In this document: positions 38,095 through 46,670 of the stretch, piece by piece
Position numbering within the stretch: the first letter of the stretch is position 1
Layout of the letters: every line of letters begins with the position of its first letter
DNA from: an uncultured Pelagibacteraceae bacterium
GTDB taxonomy: Bacteria > Pseudomonadota > Alphaproteobacteria > Pelagibacterales > Pelagibacteraceae
NCBI GenBank assembly: GCA_902560805.1
Contig: CACENW010000001.1
Coordinates: 1 to 64,000, forward strand
DNA length: 64,000 nt
Direction: 5' to 3'
Program-made: the position numbers and the translations under genes
Notes under the pieces: generated by a model
Databases searched by the model: none
What the model saw: the letters and a program-made list of their open reading frames with translations, nothing else
Told to the model about the DNA's origin: nothing

Positions 38095-38298
38095 ATGGTT
38101 ACTGGATACATATTTACAGCATTTCTTATAATTCTAGGATTGGCTGTAATGAGATTTGGGAGTATTTATTTTAAAAAATTTAAAGAGAATAAAACCAAAA
38201 TTAAATCAAAGTTAAGTGGGCAAATATCTTTTTTGATTTTGTTTTTAATAATAATTGGATTGATAGTTTATTCGGTCAATGATCTATTATTTAACTAA
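38095..38298 (+). CDS. small two-helix membrane protein
   Basis: A 67-residue protein with two hydrophobic helices (about residues 4-23 and 44-63) joined by a Lys-rich loop (YFKKFKENKTKIKSK), predicting both termini outside and a basic cytoplasmic loop. It starts immediately after the stop of the PNPOx-like gene with no gap, so co-expression is likely. No family is recognised and no function is proposed. Confidence 0.65.
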   Translation: MVTGYIFTAFLIILGLAVMRFGSIYFKKFKENKTKIKSKLSGQISFLILFLIIIGLIVYSVNDLLFN

Positions 38299-38305
38299 AA
38301 AATAA

Positions 38306-39172
38306 TTATTTTTTCCACTTCTTGAACCAATCCTCTTTTGCATACTCAGTTAATTTATAAGTACACCATTCGTTTTTTCTACCTTTGAGCAATTTTTTAT
38401 GGGTATATCGGGCTGGTATCACATAATTTCCAGGTGGTTGTCCTCTTTTCTTTTGACCTAATGCACAAGCAATTTGCAAAGGATCAAAAGGTGTTTCGGA
38501 TGTTGGTGTTAAATAAACAGAGTCTTTTAAATCAGGACATGTTGGATCTTTATGATCATAAACTGTTTTTCCAAATTTTGCTGATAGATCATGACTCAGA
38601 ATGCCTGTGCTTAAATGAGCTCCGTCTTTAACTCCTTTAGTGCAAGGCATAGCAAACCCATTACCATGCAATAATTCATGGATTGAAATTTTTGTTATTT
38701 GGCCAGAGGCTCTTTTAATAAATAAATATCCATGATGAGGTCCCATTTGCCCCCCATCGCCACTTGATGCGTCCGTAAAAGAAAAATACAATTTTTTAGG
38801 ATTATTAAACCCTTGTTTTTGCAAATAATAATCAGGGTAATTTACATTCCATCCACCTTTTCTTGCCTTACGATCTAATCTCGCGAATGAAATATCAAGC
38901 TTGCCATCTTTTCGATAATCAAATTTTAATCTTTGCTTATCTCCAGTCATTTTGAAAAATAAATCATCTATTTTTTTAACTTCTTTTTCTATCCAACCGT
39001 TTATATCTCTTTCTTTATCTTTGGTTTTTTTTGCTAGAAGATAGATAAAATGGATTTGATAATCATCATTTACATCTGGTTGATCTTCAAAGAATCTGCC
39101 TGGTTTTTCATCAGATGCATAAACAGATAAACTAAATAGTATAAAAACTAAAATTGATAATATCTTTTTCAT
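38306..39172 (-). CDS. secreted HExxH-motif protein (putative zinc metalloprotease)
   Basis: A 288-residue exported protein: residues 1-19 form a signal peptide cut after VYA. HELLHGNGF at residues 165-173 is a zincin HExxH core with the glycine spacing of metzincins, but the position of the expected third ligand (175) is Met, so either another residue completes the site (H186 and H194 are nearby) or it is not a metzincin. Several cysteines suggest periplasmic disulfides. The family is not recognised. The gene overlaps the upstream DUF1330 gene by 4 bases. Confidence 0.65.
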   Translation of the reverse strand: MKKILSILVFILFSLSVYASDEKPGRFFEDQPDVNDDYQIHFIYLLAKKTKDKERDINGWIEKEVKKIDDLFFKMTGDKQRLKFDYRKDGKLDISFARLDRKARKGGWNVNYPDYYLQKQGFNNPKKLYFSFTDASSGDGGQMGPHHGYLFIKRASGQITKISIHELLHGNGFAMPCTKGVKDGAHLSTGILSHDLSAKFGKTVYDHKDPTCPDLKDSVYLTPTSETPFDPLQIACALGQKKRGQPPGNYVIPARYTHKKLLKGRKNEWCTYKLTEYAKEDWFKKWKK

Positions 39173-39459
39173 ACACCTTTAACTATTATATTGAGGCCCT
39201 TAGAGTTTTGCAAACGAATGTCTTTTAAAGGTTTGTAATCCTCAGAATGATACCATTCTAAGGCCTTTTCATAGGATGGAAATTTAATTAATATTATTCT
39301 TGGATAATTATCCTCACCTTCTACAACTGTATACTCACCTCCTCTTGCGAGATACTCTCCACCATATTTTTTAATAATTTCAGGTACCTTTTCGATGTAC
39401 TCTTTGTAATTTTCAGAATTTGTTACTTTTAATTGTGCTATCAAATAAGCTGCTGACAT
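39169..39459 (-). CDS. DUF1330 family protein
   Basis: A 96-residue ferredoxin-like alpha/beta-barrel protein of the DUF1330 family. AYLIAQLKVTNSENYKEY opens it, and the conserved FPSYEKALEWYHSEDY segment (about residues 60-75) is diagnostic. Its activity is unknown. A strong AGGAGG at 39465-39470, 5 bases before the ATG, predicts efficient translation, unusual for this window. The secreted HExxH gene overlaps its 3' end by 4 bases. Confidence 0.82.
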   Translation of the reverse strand: MSAAYLIAQLKVTNSENYKEYIEKVPEIIKKYGGEYLARGGEYTVVEGEDNYPRIILIKFPSYEKALEWYHSEDYKPLKDIRLQNSKGLNIIVKGV

Positions 39460-39504
39460 TGTTTCCTCCTATATAAAATTTTTTGTTTAAATATTTGTAA
39501 TATT

Positions 39505-40407
39505 TTAATTTATCAAATTTTCTTCTTTAGGAGCAAATAAAACTGCTAAGATTCCTCCTAAAACTATCAACGAACTACCCACTATCTCTCTCCAACCAAA
39601 TGGTTCATTTGTTAGTATGCCTGAACTTATTACTCCCACAACAATTTCTGCAAGAAAAAGAATTGAACATAAACCTGCGCCTAATTTACCTGGAGCCCAG
39701 AGTATTACTATTGCTGTAGGAATAAAATAGAAAATAGATATTAATAATAAAAAAGAAGACATTGAAATAAATGCTTCAATAGAAGGCATCTTTCCAAGGT
39801 AATCAACTAAAAAAAATCCAGCAACTATATTAAATAAAGCTCCATAGAAAAAAAAAGAAAATATTATTGGAAATACACCATTAGTTTTAACAACTTCAAG
39901 TCTTATCATTCCACCAGCAAATATTGCACCACCTGCTAATGCCAACCAATCTCCAGCATTTTCTGGAAGAGGTATTATAGTTTGTTTGCTAAAAACAATC
40001 CATAAACCACCAAGAGCCAGGGCCAACGTAAATGCTCTTTCTAAACCAGGTCTTTTTTTAAGAAACAATATTTCAAATATTGTTGTCCAAATTGGTGTCA
40101 TATAAAATAATATTAAAGCTCGAACAACATCAGTTAAAAGAAAACTTAAAGCATAACAAATGAAACCACCGCCAACTAATAAACCAGTGACCGGTAAGCC
40201 AAAACCAGTTTCTTTTTTTTTAATTAATTTCCAAATAGCTATTGGTAATAAGATTAAAAATCCTATTATCATTTGGGCAATCGTCCCCCATCCACCTGTG
40301 AGACCACCTTCAACAAGTATTCTTTGTGGTAACCAGTAAATTCCCCATGCTCCAGCTGATAAAGCTAATGCAAAAGCAATTTTAAAATGATGAGGATGTC
40401 TAATCAT
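39505..40407 (-). CDS. EamA-type drug/metabolite transporter
   Basis: A 300-residue membrane protein with about 10 helices arranged as two EamA repeats, the DMT superfamily design. The end of repeat two, EPFGWREIVGSSLIVLGGIL, is a typical EamA motif. Members move amino acids, nucleobases and many other small molecules; the substrate is unknown. It is 19 bases downstream of the gamma-carbonic anhydrase-like gene on the same strand. Confidence 0.85.
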   Translation of the reverse strand: MIRHPHHFKIAFALALSAGAWGIYWLPQRILVEGGLTGGWGTIAQMIIGFLILLPIAIWKLIKKKETGFGLPVTGLLVGGGFICYALSFLLTDVVRALILFYMTPIWTTIFEILFLKKRPGLERAFTLALALGGLWIVFSKQTIIPLPENAGDWLALAGGAIFAGGMIRLEVVKTNGVFPIIFSFFFYGALFNIVAGFFLVDYLGKMPSIEAFISMSSFLLLISIFYFIPTAIVILWAPGKLGAGLCSILFLAEIVVGVISSGILTNEPFGWREIVGSSLIVLGGILAVLFAPKEENLIN

Positions 40408-40426
40408 TAATTTAAATTAAATTTAA

Positions 40427-40939
40427 CTAAAAAATTGACTTTGAATATTTTTTCCAATTATCTTGATAATGTTTTGTGTTTTCAAAAACTGCTTTCTTTT
40501 CTCCTTCTGTAACTTCTCTAATAACTTTGCCAGGAGAACCAACAACTAAAGAATTATCTGGTATGACTTTATTTTCTGTAATTAAGGCCTTAGCTCCGAT
40601 TATACAATTCTTCCCAATATTAGCTTTGTTAAGAATAACTGCTCCAATTCCAATTAAACTATTATCTCCGATGGTGCATCCATGAAGCATCACTAAATGA
40701 CCTACAGTAACGTTTTTACCTACTCTTAACGGACAGCCAGGATCTGTATGTAATACACTGCCATCTTGAATGTTAGATCCCTCACCTATGTAAATATTTT
40801 CTATATCTCCTCTTAAAACAGCATTGAACCAAATGCTTGTATTTTTCTCTAATGTAACATCTCCAATTATAGTTGCATTAGGGGCTACCCAATTTTCGCC
40901 AGAGTTTTTTGGTTTTTTATCTTTTAAATCATAAAACAT
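40427..40939 (-). CDS. gamma-carbonic anhydrase family protein
   Basis: Left-handed beta-helix (hexapeptide repeat) protein of 170 residues. SNIQDGSVLHTDPG near residue 60 and GHLVMLHGCTIGDN near residue 84 carry the zinc-binding histidines (one plus two) of gamma-carbonic anhydrases and YrdA/PaaY proteins. Many members lack measurable anhydrase activity, so the reaction remains uncertain. It is divergent from the redoxin gene with only 20 bases between start codons. Confidence 0.87.
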   Translation of the reverse strand: MFYDLKDKKPKNSGENWVAPNATIIGDVTLEKNTSIWFNAVLRGDIENIYIGEGSNIQDGSVLHTDPGCPLRVGKNVTVGHLVMLHGCTIGDNSLIGIGAVILNKANIGKNCIIGAKALITENKVIPDNSLVVGSPGKVIREVTEGEKKAVFENTKHYQDNWKKYSKSIF

Positions 40940-40959
40940 AATTTATATATTCTTACAGT

Positions 40960-41514
40960 ATGCCAATACAAACTCCAATATGTGATTTTGGTCAAAAAGC
41001 TATTCCATTTGAATTAAAATCAACAGAAAATAAAATTCTTTCATTAGACGATATCAAAGGAGAGAATGGGACTTTAATAATGTTTATTTGTAATCATTGC
41101 CCTTATGTAAAAGCAGTTACAAAAGAAATAGTTGAAGATTGCAATGAATTAATAAAAATTGGAATAAATTCTGTAGCGATCTGTGCAAATGATGCTGAGA
41201 ATTATCCAGAAGACTCTTTTGAAAATATGATTAAATTTTCTAAAGATAACAAGTTTAATTTTCCTTACTTAAATGATGAAACACAAAATATTGCAAAAGC
41301 ATATGATGCTGTCTGCACACCAGATTTTTTTGGATATAACAAAAATTTAGAACTTCAATATCGAGGAAGATTAAGAGAGTTGAGAAATCTTATACCTGTT
41401 AAAGAAGGTGAAAGTGATTTGTTGAAAGCTATGAAACAAATTGCTGAAACAGGTGAAGGTCCTAAAGACCAAATTCCCAGTGCTGGCTGTAGCATAAAGT
41501 GGAAAACTAATTAA
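40960..41514 (+). CDS. thioredoxin-like redoxin (AhpC/TSA-type fold)
   Basis: A 184-residue thioredoxin-fold protein with CNHCPYVKAV near residue 44, i.e. a C-x-x-C motif placed as in redoxins, and AYDAVCTPDFFGY near residue 109, which contains the cis-proline region. No signal peptide is seen, so it is probably cytoplasmic. The family occurs widely without a fixed role; peroxide reduction is possible. It overlaps the family 4 glycosyltransferase gene by one base. Confidence 0.82.
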   Translation: MPIQTPICDFGQKAIPFELKSTENKILSLDDIKGENGTLIMFICNHCPYVKAVTKEIVEDCNELIKIGINSVAICANDAENYPEDSFENMIKFSKDNKFNFPYLNDETQNIAKAYDAVCTPDFFGYNKNLELQYRGRLRELRNLIPVKEGESDLLKAMKQIAETGEGPKDQIPSAGCSIKWKTN

Positions 41515-42596
41515 TGTATTTAATTGTTACTAGATCTTTTCCTCCTGAGCTTGGTGGGATGCAAAGCTTAATGTGGGGTTTATCAAAAGAATTATCTAAA
41601 AATTTCATGATAAAAGTTTTTGCAGATTATATTGATAATCATAAAGATTTTGATGAGCAAGCCTCGTTTTCAATTGAAAGAGTTGGTGGAATAAAACTTC
41701 TTAGAAAATATAGAAAAGCTCAATTAATAAATGAATTTATTAAAGAGAATAAAATTAAAGGAATAATTGGAGATCATTGGAAAAGTTTAGAACTTATTAA
41801 AACTTCTAAAAAAAAATATTGTCTTATTCATAGTAAAGAGATCAATCATACTAAAGGATCAAGTCAAAATAAAAGAGTTTTGAATGTACTTAATAATGTA
41901 GAAAAAGTTATTGCTAATTCACAATATACTAAAAACCTTGCTATTGAATGTGGGGTTAATGAAAATAAAATTATTGTAATTAATCCTGGTATTGATCCAG
42001 CTCAAAAATTAAACAAAAAATCATTTGAAAAAGTAGAAAGTCTTTTAAAAGTCAAAACTCCAAGATTAATAACTGTGTCAAGATTTGATAAAAGAAAAAA
42101 TCATGAAAAAATAGTGATGGCTCTTAGAAATATAAAACAAATTTATCCAGATGTTGTCTATATTTGTATTGGATACGGTGATGAAGAAGAAAATATCAAA
42201 AAATTAGTTAAAGAATTAAATTTAGAGGAACAAGTAATGTTTTTCAAAAATATAAGTAATGACTTAAAAAATGCACTTATTGCAAAATCAAATATATTTG
42301 TAATGCCTTCGATAATTTACAAAAAATCTGTTGAAGGGTTTGGAATTTCTTATGTTGAGGCTGCACAATACGGTGTTCCATCCATAGGTGGTAAAGATGG
42401 TGGAGCTGCAGATGCAATAGATCATGAAAAAACTGGTTTAATATGTGATGGTAATAGTCTTGATGACATTTATTCTTCAATTAATTCAATGTTAGAAAAT
42501 AAAAAGTATTTAGAGCTTGGGAAAAATGCAAAAGAATTTGTGAATAAATTTCAATGGTCAAAAATAATTGAAGAATACAAAAAGATACTAAATTGA
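41514..42596 (+). CDS. glycosyltransferase family 4
   Basis: GT-B fold enzyme of 360 residues. FPPELGGMQSLMWGLSKEL at the N-terminus (about residues 8-27) is the acceptor-side glycine loop, RLITVSRFDKRKNHEKI near residue 184 begins the nucleotide-sugar domain, and EGFGISYVEAAQYGVPSIGG near residue 272 is the retaining E-x7-E type motif. It probably builds an LPS or other surface glycan. It is coupled at both ends: one base shared with the redoxin gene and four with the DMT transporter gene. Confidence 0.88.
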   Translation: MYLIVTRSFPPELGGMQSLMWGLSKELSKNFMIKVFADYIDNHKDFDEQASFSIERVGGIKLLRKYRKAQLINEFIKENKIKGIIGDHWKSLELIKTSKKKYCLIHSKEINHTKGSSQNKRVLNVLNNVEKVIANSQYTKNLAIECGVNENKIIVINPGIDPAQKLNKKSFEKVESLLKVKTPRLITVSRFDKRKNHEKIVMALRNIKQIYPDVVYICIGYGDEEENIKKLVKELNLEEQVMFFKNISNDLKNALIAKSNIFVMPSIIYKKSVEGFGISYVEAAQYGVPSIGGKDGGAADAIDHEKTGLICDGNSLDDIYSSINSMLENKKYLELGKNAKEFVNKFQWSKIIEEYKKILN

Positions 42597-43483
42597 TTTC
42601 AAACAATAAATTAGCAATTTTTTTGATTATAATCTCAGTTTTTTGTGGAACATTAATGTTAACTTTTTTAAAGTTAGCACAAGAAGAAGTTAATGTTTAT
42701 GTTGCTGGATTTTTTAGATTTTTATTTGGTTTACTAATTATTTTTCCGTATATGTTAAAATCTAAATTTACAGTTTTTAAAACCAATCATCATAAAAAAC
42801 ATTTTTTAAGAGCAGTTTTAAATTTACCTTCAATGCTGTTATATTTTTCAGCTTTAGTAATGATGCCAATTGAAAAAGCTACAGCAATATCTTTTGTTGT
42901 TCCTTTCATAGTAACTATTTTAGCTGTTTTGTTTCTTGGAGAAAAAATTTACATATATAGGAGTTTTGCACTAGTTTTAGGATTTATTGGAATGTTAATA
43001 ATTTTAAGGCCAGGAATAATTGAAATCTCTACTGGGGTTTATATGGCACTAGCCTCATCTTTTATGTGGTCAATAGTGATTATAATTACAAAAACTATTA
43101 CAAAAAATGATAGCTCTATTACAATTTTATCTTATGGATACACGTATATGACAATTTTTAGTTTTATTATTGCATTGTTTTATTGGCAAACACCTAGTCT
43201 ACAAACTTTGATTTATTTATTTTTTGCAGGTTTATCTGGAACATTGTTACATCTTTGTATTAATCATGCTTATAAATTAGTAGATGTGAGCATGACACAA
43301 CCATATTCTTTTCTAAGTTTAGTCTTTGCTTCTTTAATTGGCTTTTATGTTTTTAATGAAACACCTGACCTCTTCACTTGGATCGGTGCTAGTGTTATAT
43401 TTTTAGGTGTTTTCATCATGTCATATCGTGAAATGAAGCTTGATAAAGAAATTATTAGAAAACGAATAGATATTAAATCTTAA
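42593..43483 (+). CDS. EamA-type drug/metabolite transporter
   Basis: A second DMT-superfamily permease of 296 residues and about 10 helices, with the two EamA repeats visible as repeat-end segments (RSFALVLGFIGMLIIL and TWIGASVIFLGVFIMS). The start is TTG, overlapping the stop of the glycosyltransferase gene. It is only distantly similar to the DMT gene at 39505-40407, so this is not a recent duplicate. Substrate unknown. It converges on tctA and overlaps its end by 4 bases. Confidence 0.83.
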   Translation: MISNNKLAIFLIIISVFCGTLMLTFLKLAQEEVNVYVAGFFRFLFGLLIIFPYMLKSKFTVFKTNHHKKHFLRAVLNLPSMLLYFSALVMMPIEKATAISFVVPFIVTILAVLFLGEKIYIYRSFALVLGFIGMLIILRPGIIEISTGVYMALASSFMWSIVIIITKTITKNDSSITILSYGYTYMTIFSFIIALFYWQTPSLQTLIYLFFAGLSGTLLHLCINHAYKLVDVSMTQPYSFLSLVFASLIGFYVFNETPDLFTWIGASVIFLGVFIMSYREMKLDKEIIRKRIDIKS

Positions 43484-44979
43484 TTTTTCTTCTTAAAAGT
43501 TTTGTAGATATGCCAAACTACAATTAAAATTGTAGTAGCAAGGATACATGCAGTTAATGTTCTGTCCCACAAAAATTCCCAAGAACCATTACTTAATAAT
43601 AAAGATCGTCTTAAGTTTTCTTCCATCAATCCACCAAGTACAAAAGATAATATCAAGGGTGGCATTGGGAAATCATATAATCTTAAAAAAGTTGCTACTA
43701 CAGCTATTCCAATCATTAAATAAATGTCAAAATTATTAAATGACATTACGTAAATACCTGTGACAGAGAAAAATAAGATCAGCGGAATTAAATAATTTTT
43801 AGGAACTGCAAGAATTCTGGCTATGTAAGGAATAAGTGGTAAATTTAATATCAGCAAAATTACCATTCCAATATACATAGACATAATAATAGACCAAAAA
43901 ATTTCTGGGTTTGTCATATAAAGTCTAGGACCAGGCTGAACACCAAAACCTAAAAGTGCTCCTAACATTACTGCAGTTGTTCCACTTCCAGGAATTCCTA
44001 AAGTTAGCATTGGTACAAATGATCCTGAACAAGCAGCATTATTTGCGGTTTCTGGTGCAGACAAACCATTTACACTTCCTTTACCAAATTTTTCTTTTTC
44101 TTCATCACTAACAACATTTCGCTCCATACCGTAAGCTAAAAAGGATGCAATAGTTGCACCAGCACCAGGCAAAACACCGATTAAAAAACCAATTACTGAT
44201 GATCTTGGAATTGTTTTGTACATTTTAGTTCGCTCTTCTTTATTAATTTTAATAGAACCTAATTCAGTTAATGAAACTTGTTTAGCGGCACTAGTTGGAT
44301 CATTTCTTTTTAAAATAATAGTTAAAGCTTCACTCATTGCAAAAGTTGCCATTACAACAAGTACAAAGCTAATTCCATCCGTTAAGTTCATATTGTCAAA
44401 TGTAAATCTTGTAATGTCAGACAAACTATCTTGGCCAACTGAAGCTAACATTAAGCCTAGGACCACCATCATCATTGCTTTTAAAAATTGTCCTTTAGAT
44501 GAAAAAGCCGCAATGGCAGTTAAACCTAAGATCATCAAAGCAAAATAATCTGGTGATCTAAAAGATAAACTAACTTTTGATAAACTTGGTGCCATAAATA
44601 ATAAATAAATTGCAGACAATGTTCCACCAGCAAATGAGCTCCAAGCAGCAATTGCTAAAGCCTTTCCAGCTTTACCTTGTTGTGCCATTGGATAACCATC
44701 AAATGAAGTTGCGACAGTACCTGGAACACCAGGTGCATTTAATAATATTGAAGAAGTTGATCCACCAAAAACTGCTCCATAATAAACACCAGCCATTAAA
44801 ATTAATCCAGTTGCAGGATCAAAACCGTATGTAATAGGTATCATTAAAGCAATTGCAGTCATTGGACCAAGACCAGGAAGCATTCCAATAATTGTTCCAA
44901 AGAAACAACCAACCATTACCATTAATATATTTTGAATCGTAAGTGCGGTTGTTAATCCAATTAATATTCCTTCAATCAT
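43480..44979 (-). CDS. tctA: tripartite tricarboxylate transporter, large membrane subunit
   Basis: The 499-residue TctA channel subunit, with about 11-12 membrane helices. Two copies of the family's glycine motif are plain: GMLPGLGPMTAIALMIPIT near residue 32 and GVLPGAGATIASF near residue 267, plus LGIPGSGTTAVML near residue 327. Together with TctB and the binding protein TctC it imports a carboxylate using ion gradients. It is the last gene of tctC-tctB-tctA, overlapping tctB by 4 bases. Confidence 0.94.
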   Translation of the reverse strand: MIEGILIGLTTALTIQNILMVMVGCFFGTIIGMLPGLGPMTAIALMIPITYGFDPATGLILMAGVYYGAVFGGSTSSILLNAPGVPGTVATSFDGYPMAQQGKAGKALAIAAWSSFAGGTLSAIYLLFMAPSLSKVSLSFRSPDYFALMILGLTAIAAFSSKGQFLKAMMMVVLGLMLASVGQDSLSDITRFTFDNMNLTDGISFVLVVMATFAMSEALTIILKRNDPTSAAKQVSLTELGSIKINKEERTKMYKTIPRSSVIGFLIGVLPGAGATIASFLAYGMERNVVSDEEKEKFGKGSVNGLSAPETANNAACSGSFVPMLTLGIPGSGTTAVMLGALLGFGVQPGPRLYMTNPEIFWSIIMSMYIGMVILLILNLPLIPYIARILAVPKNYLIPLILFFSVTGIYVMSFNNFDIYLMIGIAVVATFLRLYDFPMPPLILSFVLGGLMEENLRRSLLLSNGSWEFLWDRTLTACILATTILIVVWHIYKTFKKKN

Positions 44980-45446
44980 CCCATTACTCCAATTAATTGC
45001 AGAAATGGATCTCTTAAATAAATATCAAGAATACCATGTAATAGATACATAAAGGCAGCAACAAATGGAAAAGATAACAAAAACATTAAAACCCATCTTC
45101 GTTCTCCTAAAAAATAATATGAAGCAAATAAAAATAATGAAGTGGTTAAAAAATAACCAACTTTTAAAATTGTAGCTCCATAAATAATTGCGATAAGTAT
45201 AAGTATACCCGTTTTTTTATATTCTAAGTTTTTGTGTTCTACTTTAATTGTATTCGGGTCTGTTAAAATAAGTTTTAACCCAGAAAAAAATAATCCTGCA
45301 TAACCTAAATAAATTGGAAATGTTCTAGCATTAAATGGAGCATTTTCATCAAATGCAAAAACTTGAATTTGGTAAGCAGTATATAAATAAAATGCTGAAA
45401 AAATAAAAAAGAGCAGTGATATAATTTTTGTAGTATTTATATTCAC
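44976..45446 (-). CDS. tctB: tripartite tricarboxylate transporter, small membrane subunit
   Basis: A 156-residue protein with about four helices, matching TctB in size, position and the AFNARTFPIYLGYAGL segment near residue 38. The start is GTG at 45444-45446 and lies inside the 5' arm of a strong hairpin that is followed by a T tract, so both its transcription and its translation initiation may be throttled relative to tctC. It overlaps tctA by 4 bases. Confidence 0.88.
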   Translation of the reverse strand: MNINTTKIISLLFFIFSAFYLYTAYQIQVFAFDENAPFNARTFPIYLGYAGLFFSGLKLILTDPNTIKVEHKNLEYKKTGILILIAIIYGATILKVGYFLTTSLFLFASYYFLGERRWVLMFLLSFPFVAAFMYLLHGILDIYLRDPFLQLIGVMG

Positions 45447-45451
45447 TGCTC
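45401..45451 (-). terminator. terminator-shaped hairpin at the tctC-tctB junction
   Basis: Read on the minus strand, GAGCAGTGA (45451-45443) pairs perfectly with TCACTGCTC (45419-45411). Inside it TATAA pairs with TTATA after one bulged A. TTTTTTATTT follows at once. The structure begins 24 bases after the tctC stop codon and contains the GTG start of tctB. Partial termination here would leave more tctC than tctB-tctA message. Confidence 0.75.
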
Positions 45452-45474
45452 TAATTTCAATTTCTAACTAAAGG

Positions 45475-46455
45475 TTAGATAACTCCCAGTTTTTTCATAA
45501 GAGCTGTCATTTCTTCAGTTTGTTTTTCTAAGAATGAAACAAACTTACCTTCTGGGTTATAAATATTAACCCAAGCGTTTCTTGCTCTTACTGTTTCCCA
45601 TTCAGGAGTTTTTTGAACATCGCCAAGCATTTTTGCAATAGCTGATTTATCAGCATTGCTCATACCTGGAGGGCCAAAAAAACCTCTCCAGTTAACGAAT
45701 TGTACATCATATCCTTGTTCTTTAAGAGTTGGTGCATCTGGTGCATCAGATACTCTTGAAGGAGCAGTAATACCAATAATTCTTACTTGGTCTCTTGCAC
45801 CCATCAATTCACCTAAACCAGTTGAAATGATTTGAGTTTCTCCAGATAAAAGGCCAGCTAAAGCTTTTCCACCAGCATCATAAGGAATGTATTGAACAGC
45901 ATTTGGATCTGCACCTGCAGCTTGGAAAGCTAAAGCGCCGATTAAATGGTCCATACTTCCTCTTACTGATCCACCAGCCATTTTTACTGAGCCTGGATCT
46001 TTTTTATATGCATCAACTACATCTTGAAAGTTTTTAAAAGATGAACTTTTTGCAACTGCGATTGCACCGTAGTCACCAATTACACCTGCAATCGGTACAA
46101 CATCTTTATAAGATAAAGTTCCATTGCCTTTTACATAACCTTTATGCCTAGTAATTGATCTAAGTACTAATGGCGTAGATTGAACCAAAACTGTATTAGC
46201 AGGTTTAGTATTAATCATGTAAGCAAGTGCTTTACCACCACCACCACCTGACATATTTTCAAATGATGCGCTTTTTAACATACCAGCTTTTGTTAAAGCT
46301 TCTCCAGTACCTCTAGCAGTTCCATCCCAACCACCACCAGCACCACCACCGATTACAAAGTGCAATTTATCAATTGCTACTGAGCTACTAGTTGTTGCTG
46401 ACAATAATAGGATTGCAGAAAATAATACTGAAACTATTTGTTTTAAGTTTTTCAT
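45475..46455 (-). CDS. tctC: tripartite tricarboxylate transporter, periplasmic binding protein
   Basis: Bug/TctC-type periplasmic receptor of 326 residues with a signal peptide of about 27 residues (ending near SSSVA). FVIGGGAGGGWDGTARGTGEAL near the mature N-terminus is a glycine-rich variant of the family's first ligand loop, and YIPYDAGGKALAGLLSGE near residue 183 is the second. The ligand is a carboxylate of unknown identity. An AGAGAGGGA Shine-Dalgarno site lies about 5-15 bases upstream. It is first in tctCBA and divergent from an AbrB-family gene across 215 bases. Confidence 0.93.
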   Translation of the reverse strand: MKNLKQIVSVLFSAILLLSATTSSSVAIDKLHFVIGGGAGGGWDGTARGTGEALTKAGMLKSASFENMSGGGGGKALAYMINTKPANTVLVQSTPLVLRSITRHKGYVKGNGTLSYKDVVPIAGVIGDYGAIAVAKSSSFKNFQDVVDAYKKDPGSVKMAGGSVRGSMDHLIGALAFQAAGADPNAVQYIPYDAGGKALAGLLSGETQIISTGLGELMGARDQVRIIGITAPSRVSDAPDAPTLKEQGYDVQFVNWRGFFGPPGMSNADKSAIAKMLGDVQKTPEWETVRARNAWVNIYNPEGKFVSFLEKQTEEMTALMKKLGVI

Positions 46456-46670
46456 TATTTATCCCTCTCTAATTTAAAAATGGTAGTTAATTATAGTCTT
46501 AGTCTTTATGCAACCTGAAATTAAGTAACACAACTTTTAATTGAAAATGTTTTTTTAAAAAATTATCAAAAAAAACTAATAGTTTTAACTTTTAAAGAAT
46601 TAAATTTTAACTTTTTTTACTAAAATATTTTTTCTTATCTTTTACATAGTTGATGGTAGAAGCTTAATAA

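Noticed and set aside
38297..38314. 18-base palindrome of A6-TAATTA-T6 type between convergent genes
   Set aside because: No G or C in the stem; a bidirectional terminator is conceivable but not supportable.
46456..46670. Longest intergenic gap, searched for a riboswitch or regulator site between tctC and the AbrB-family gene
   Set aside because: Only AT-rich sequence with the tctC Shine-Dalgarno site near one end was seen; no convincing stem, repeat or known motif.
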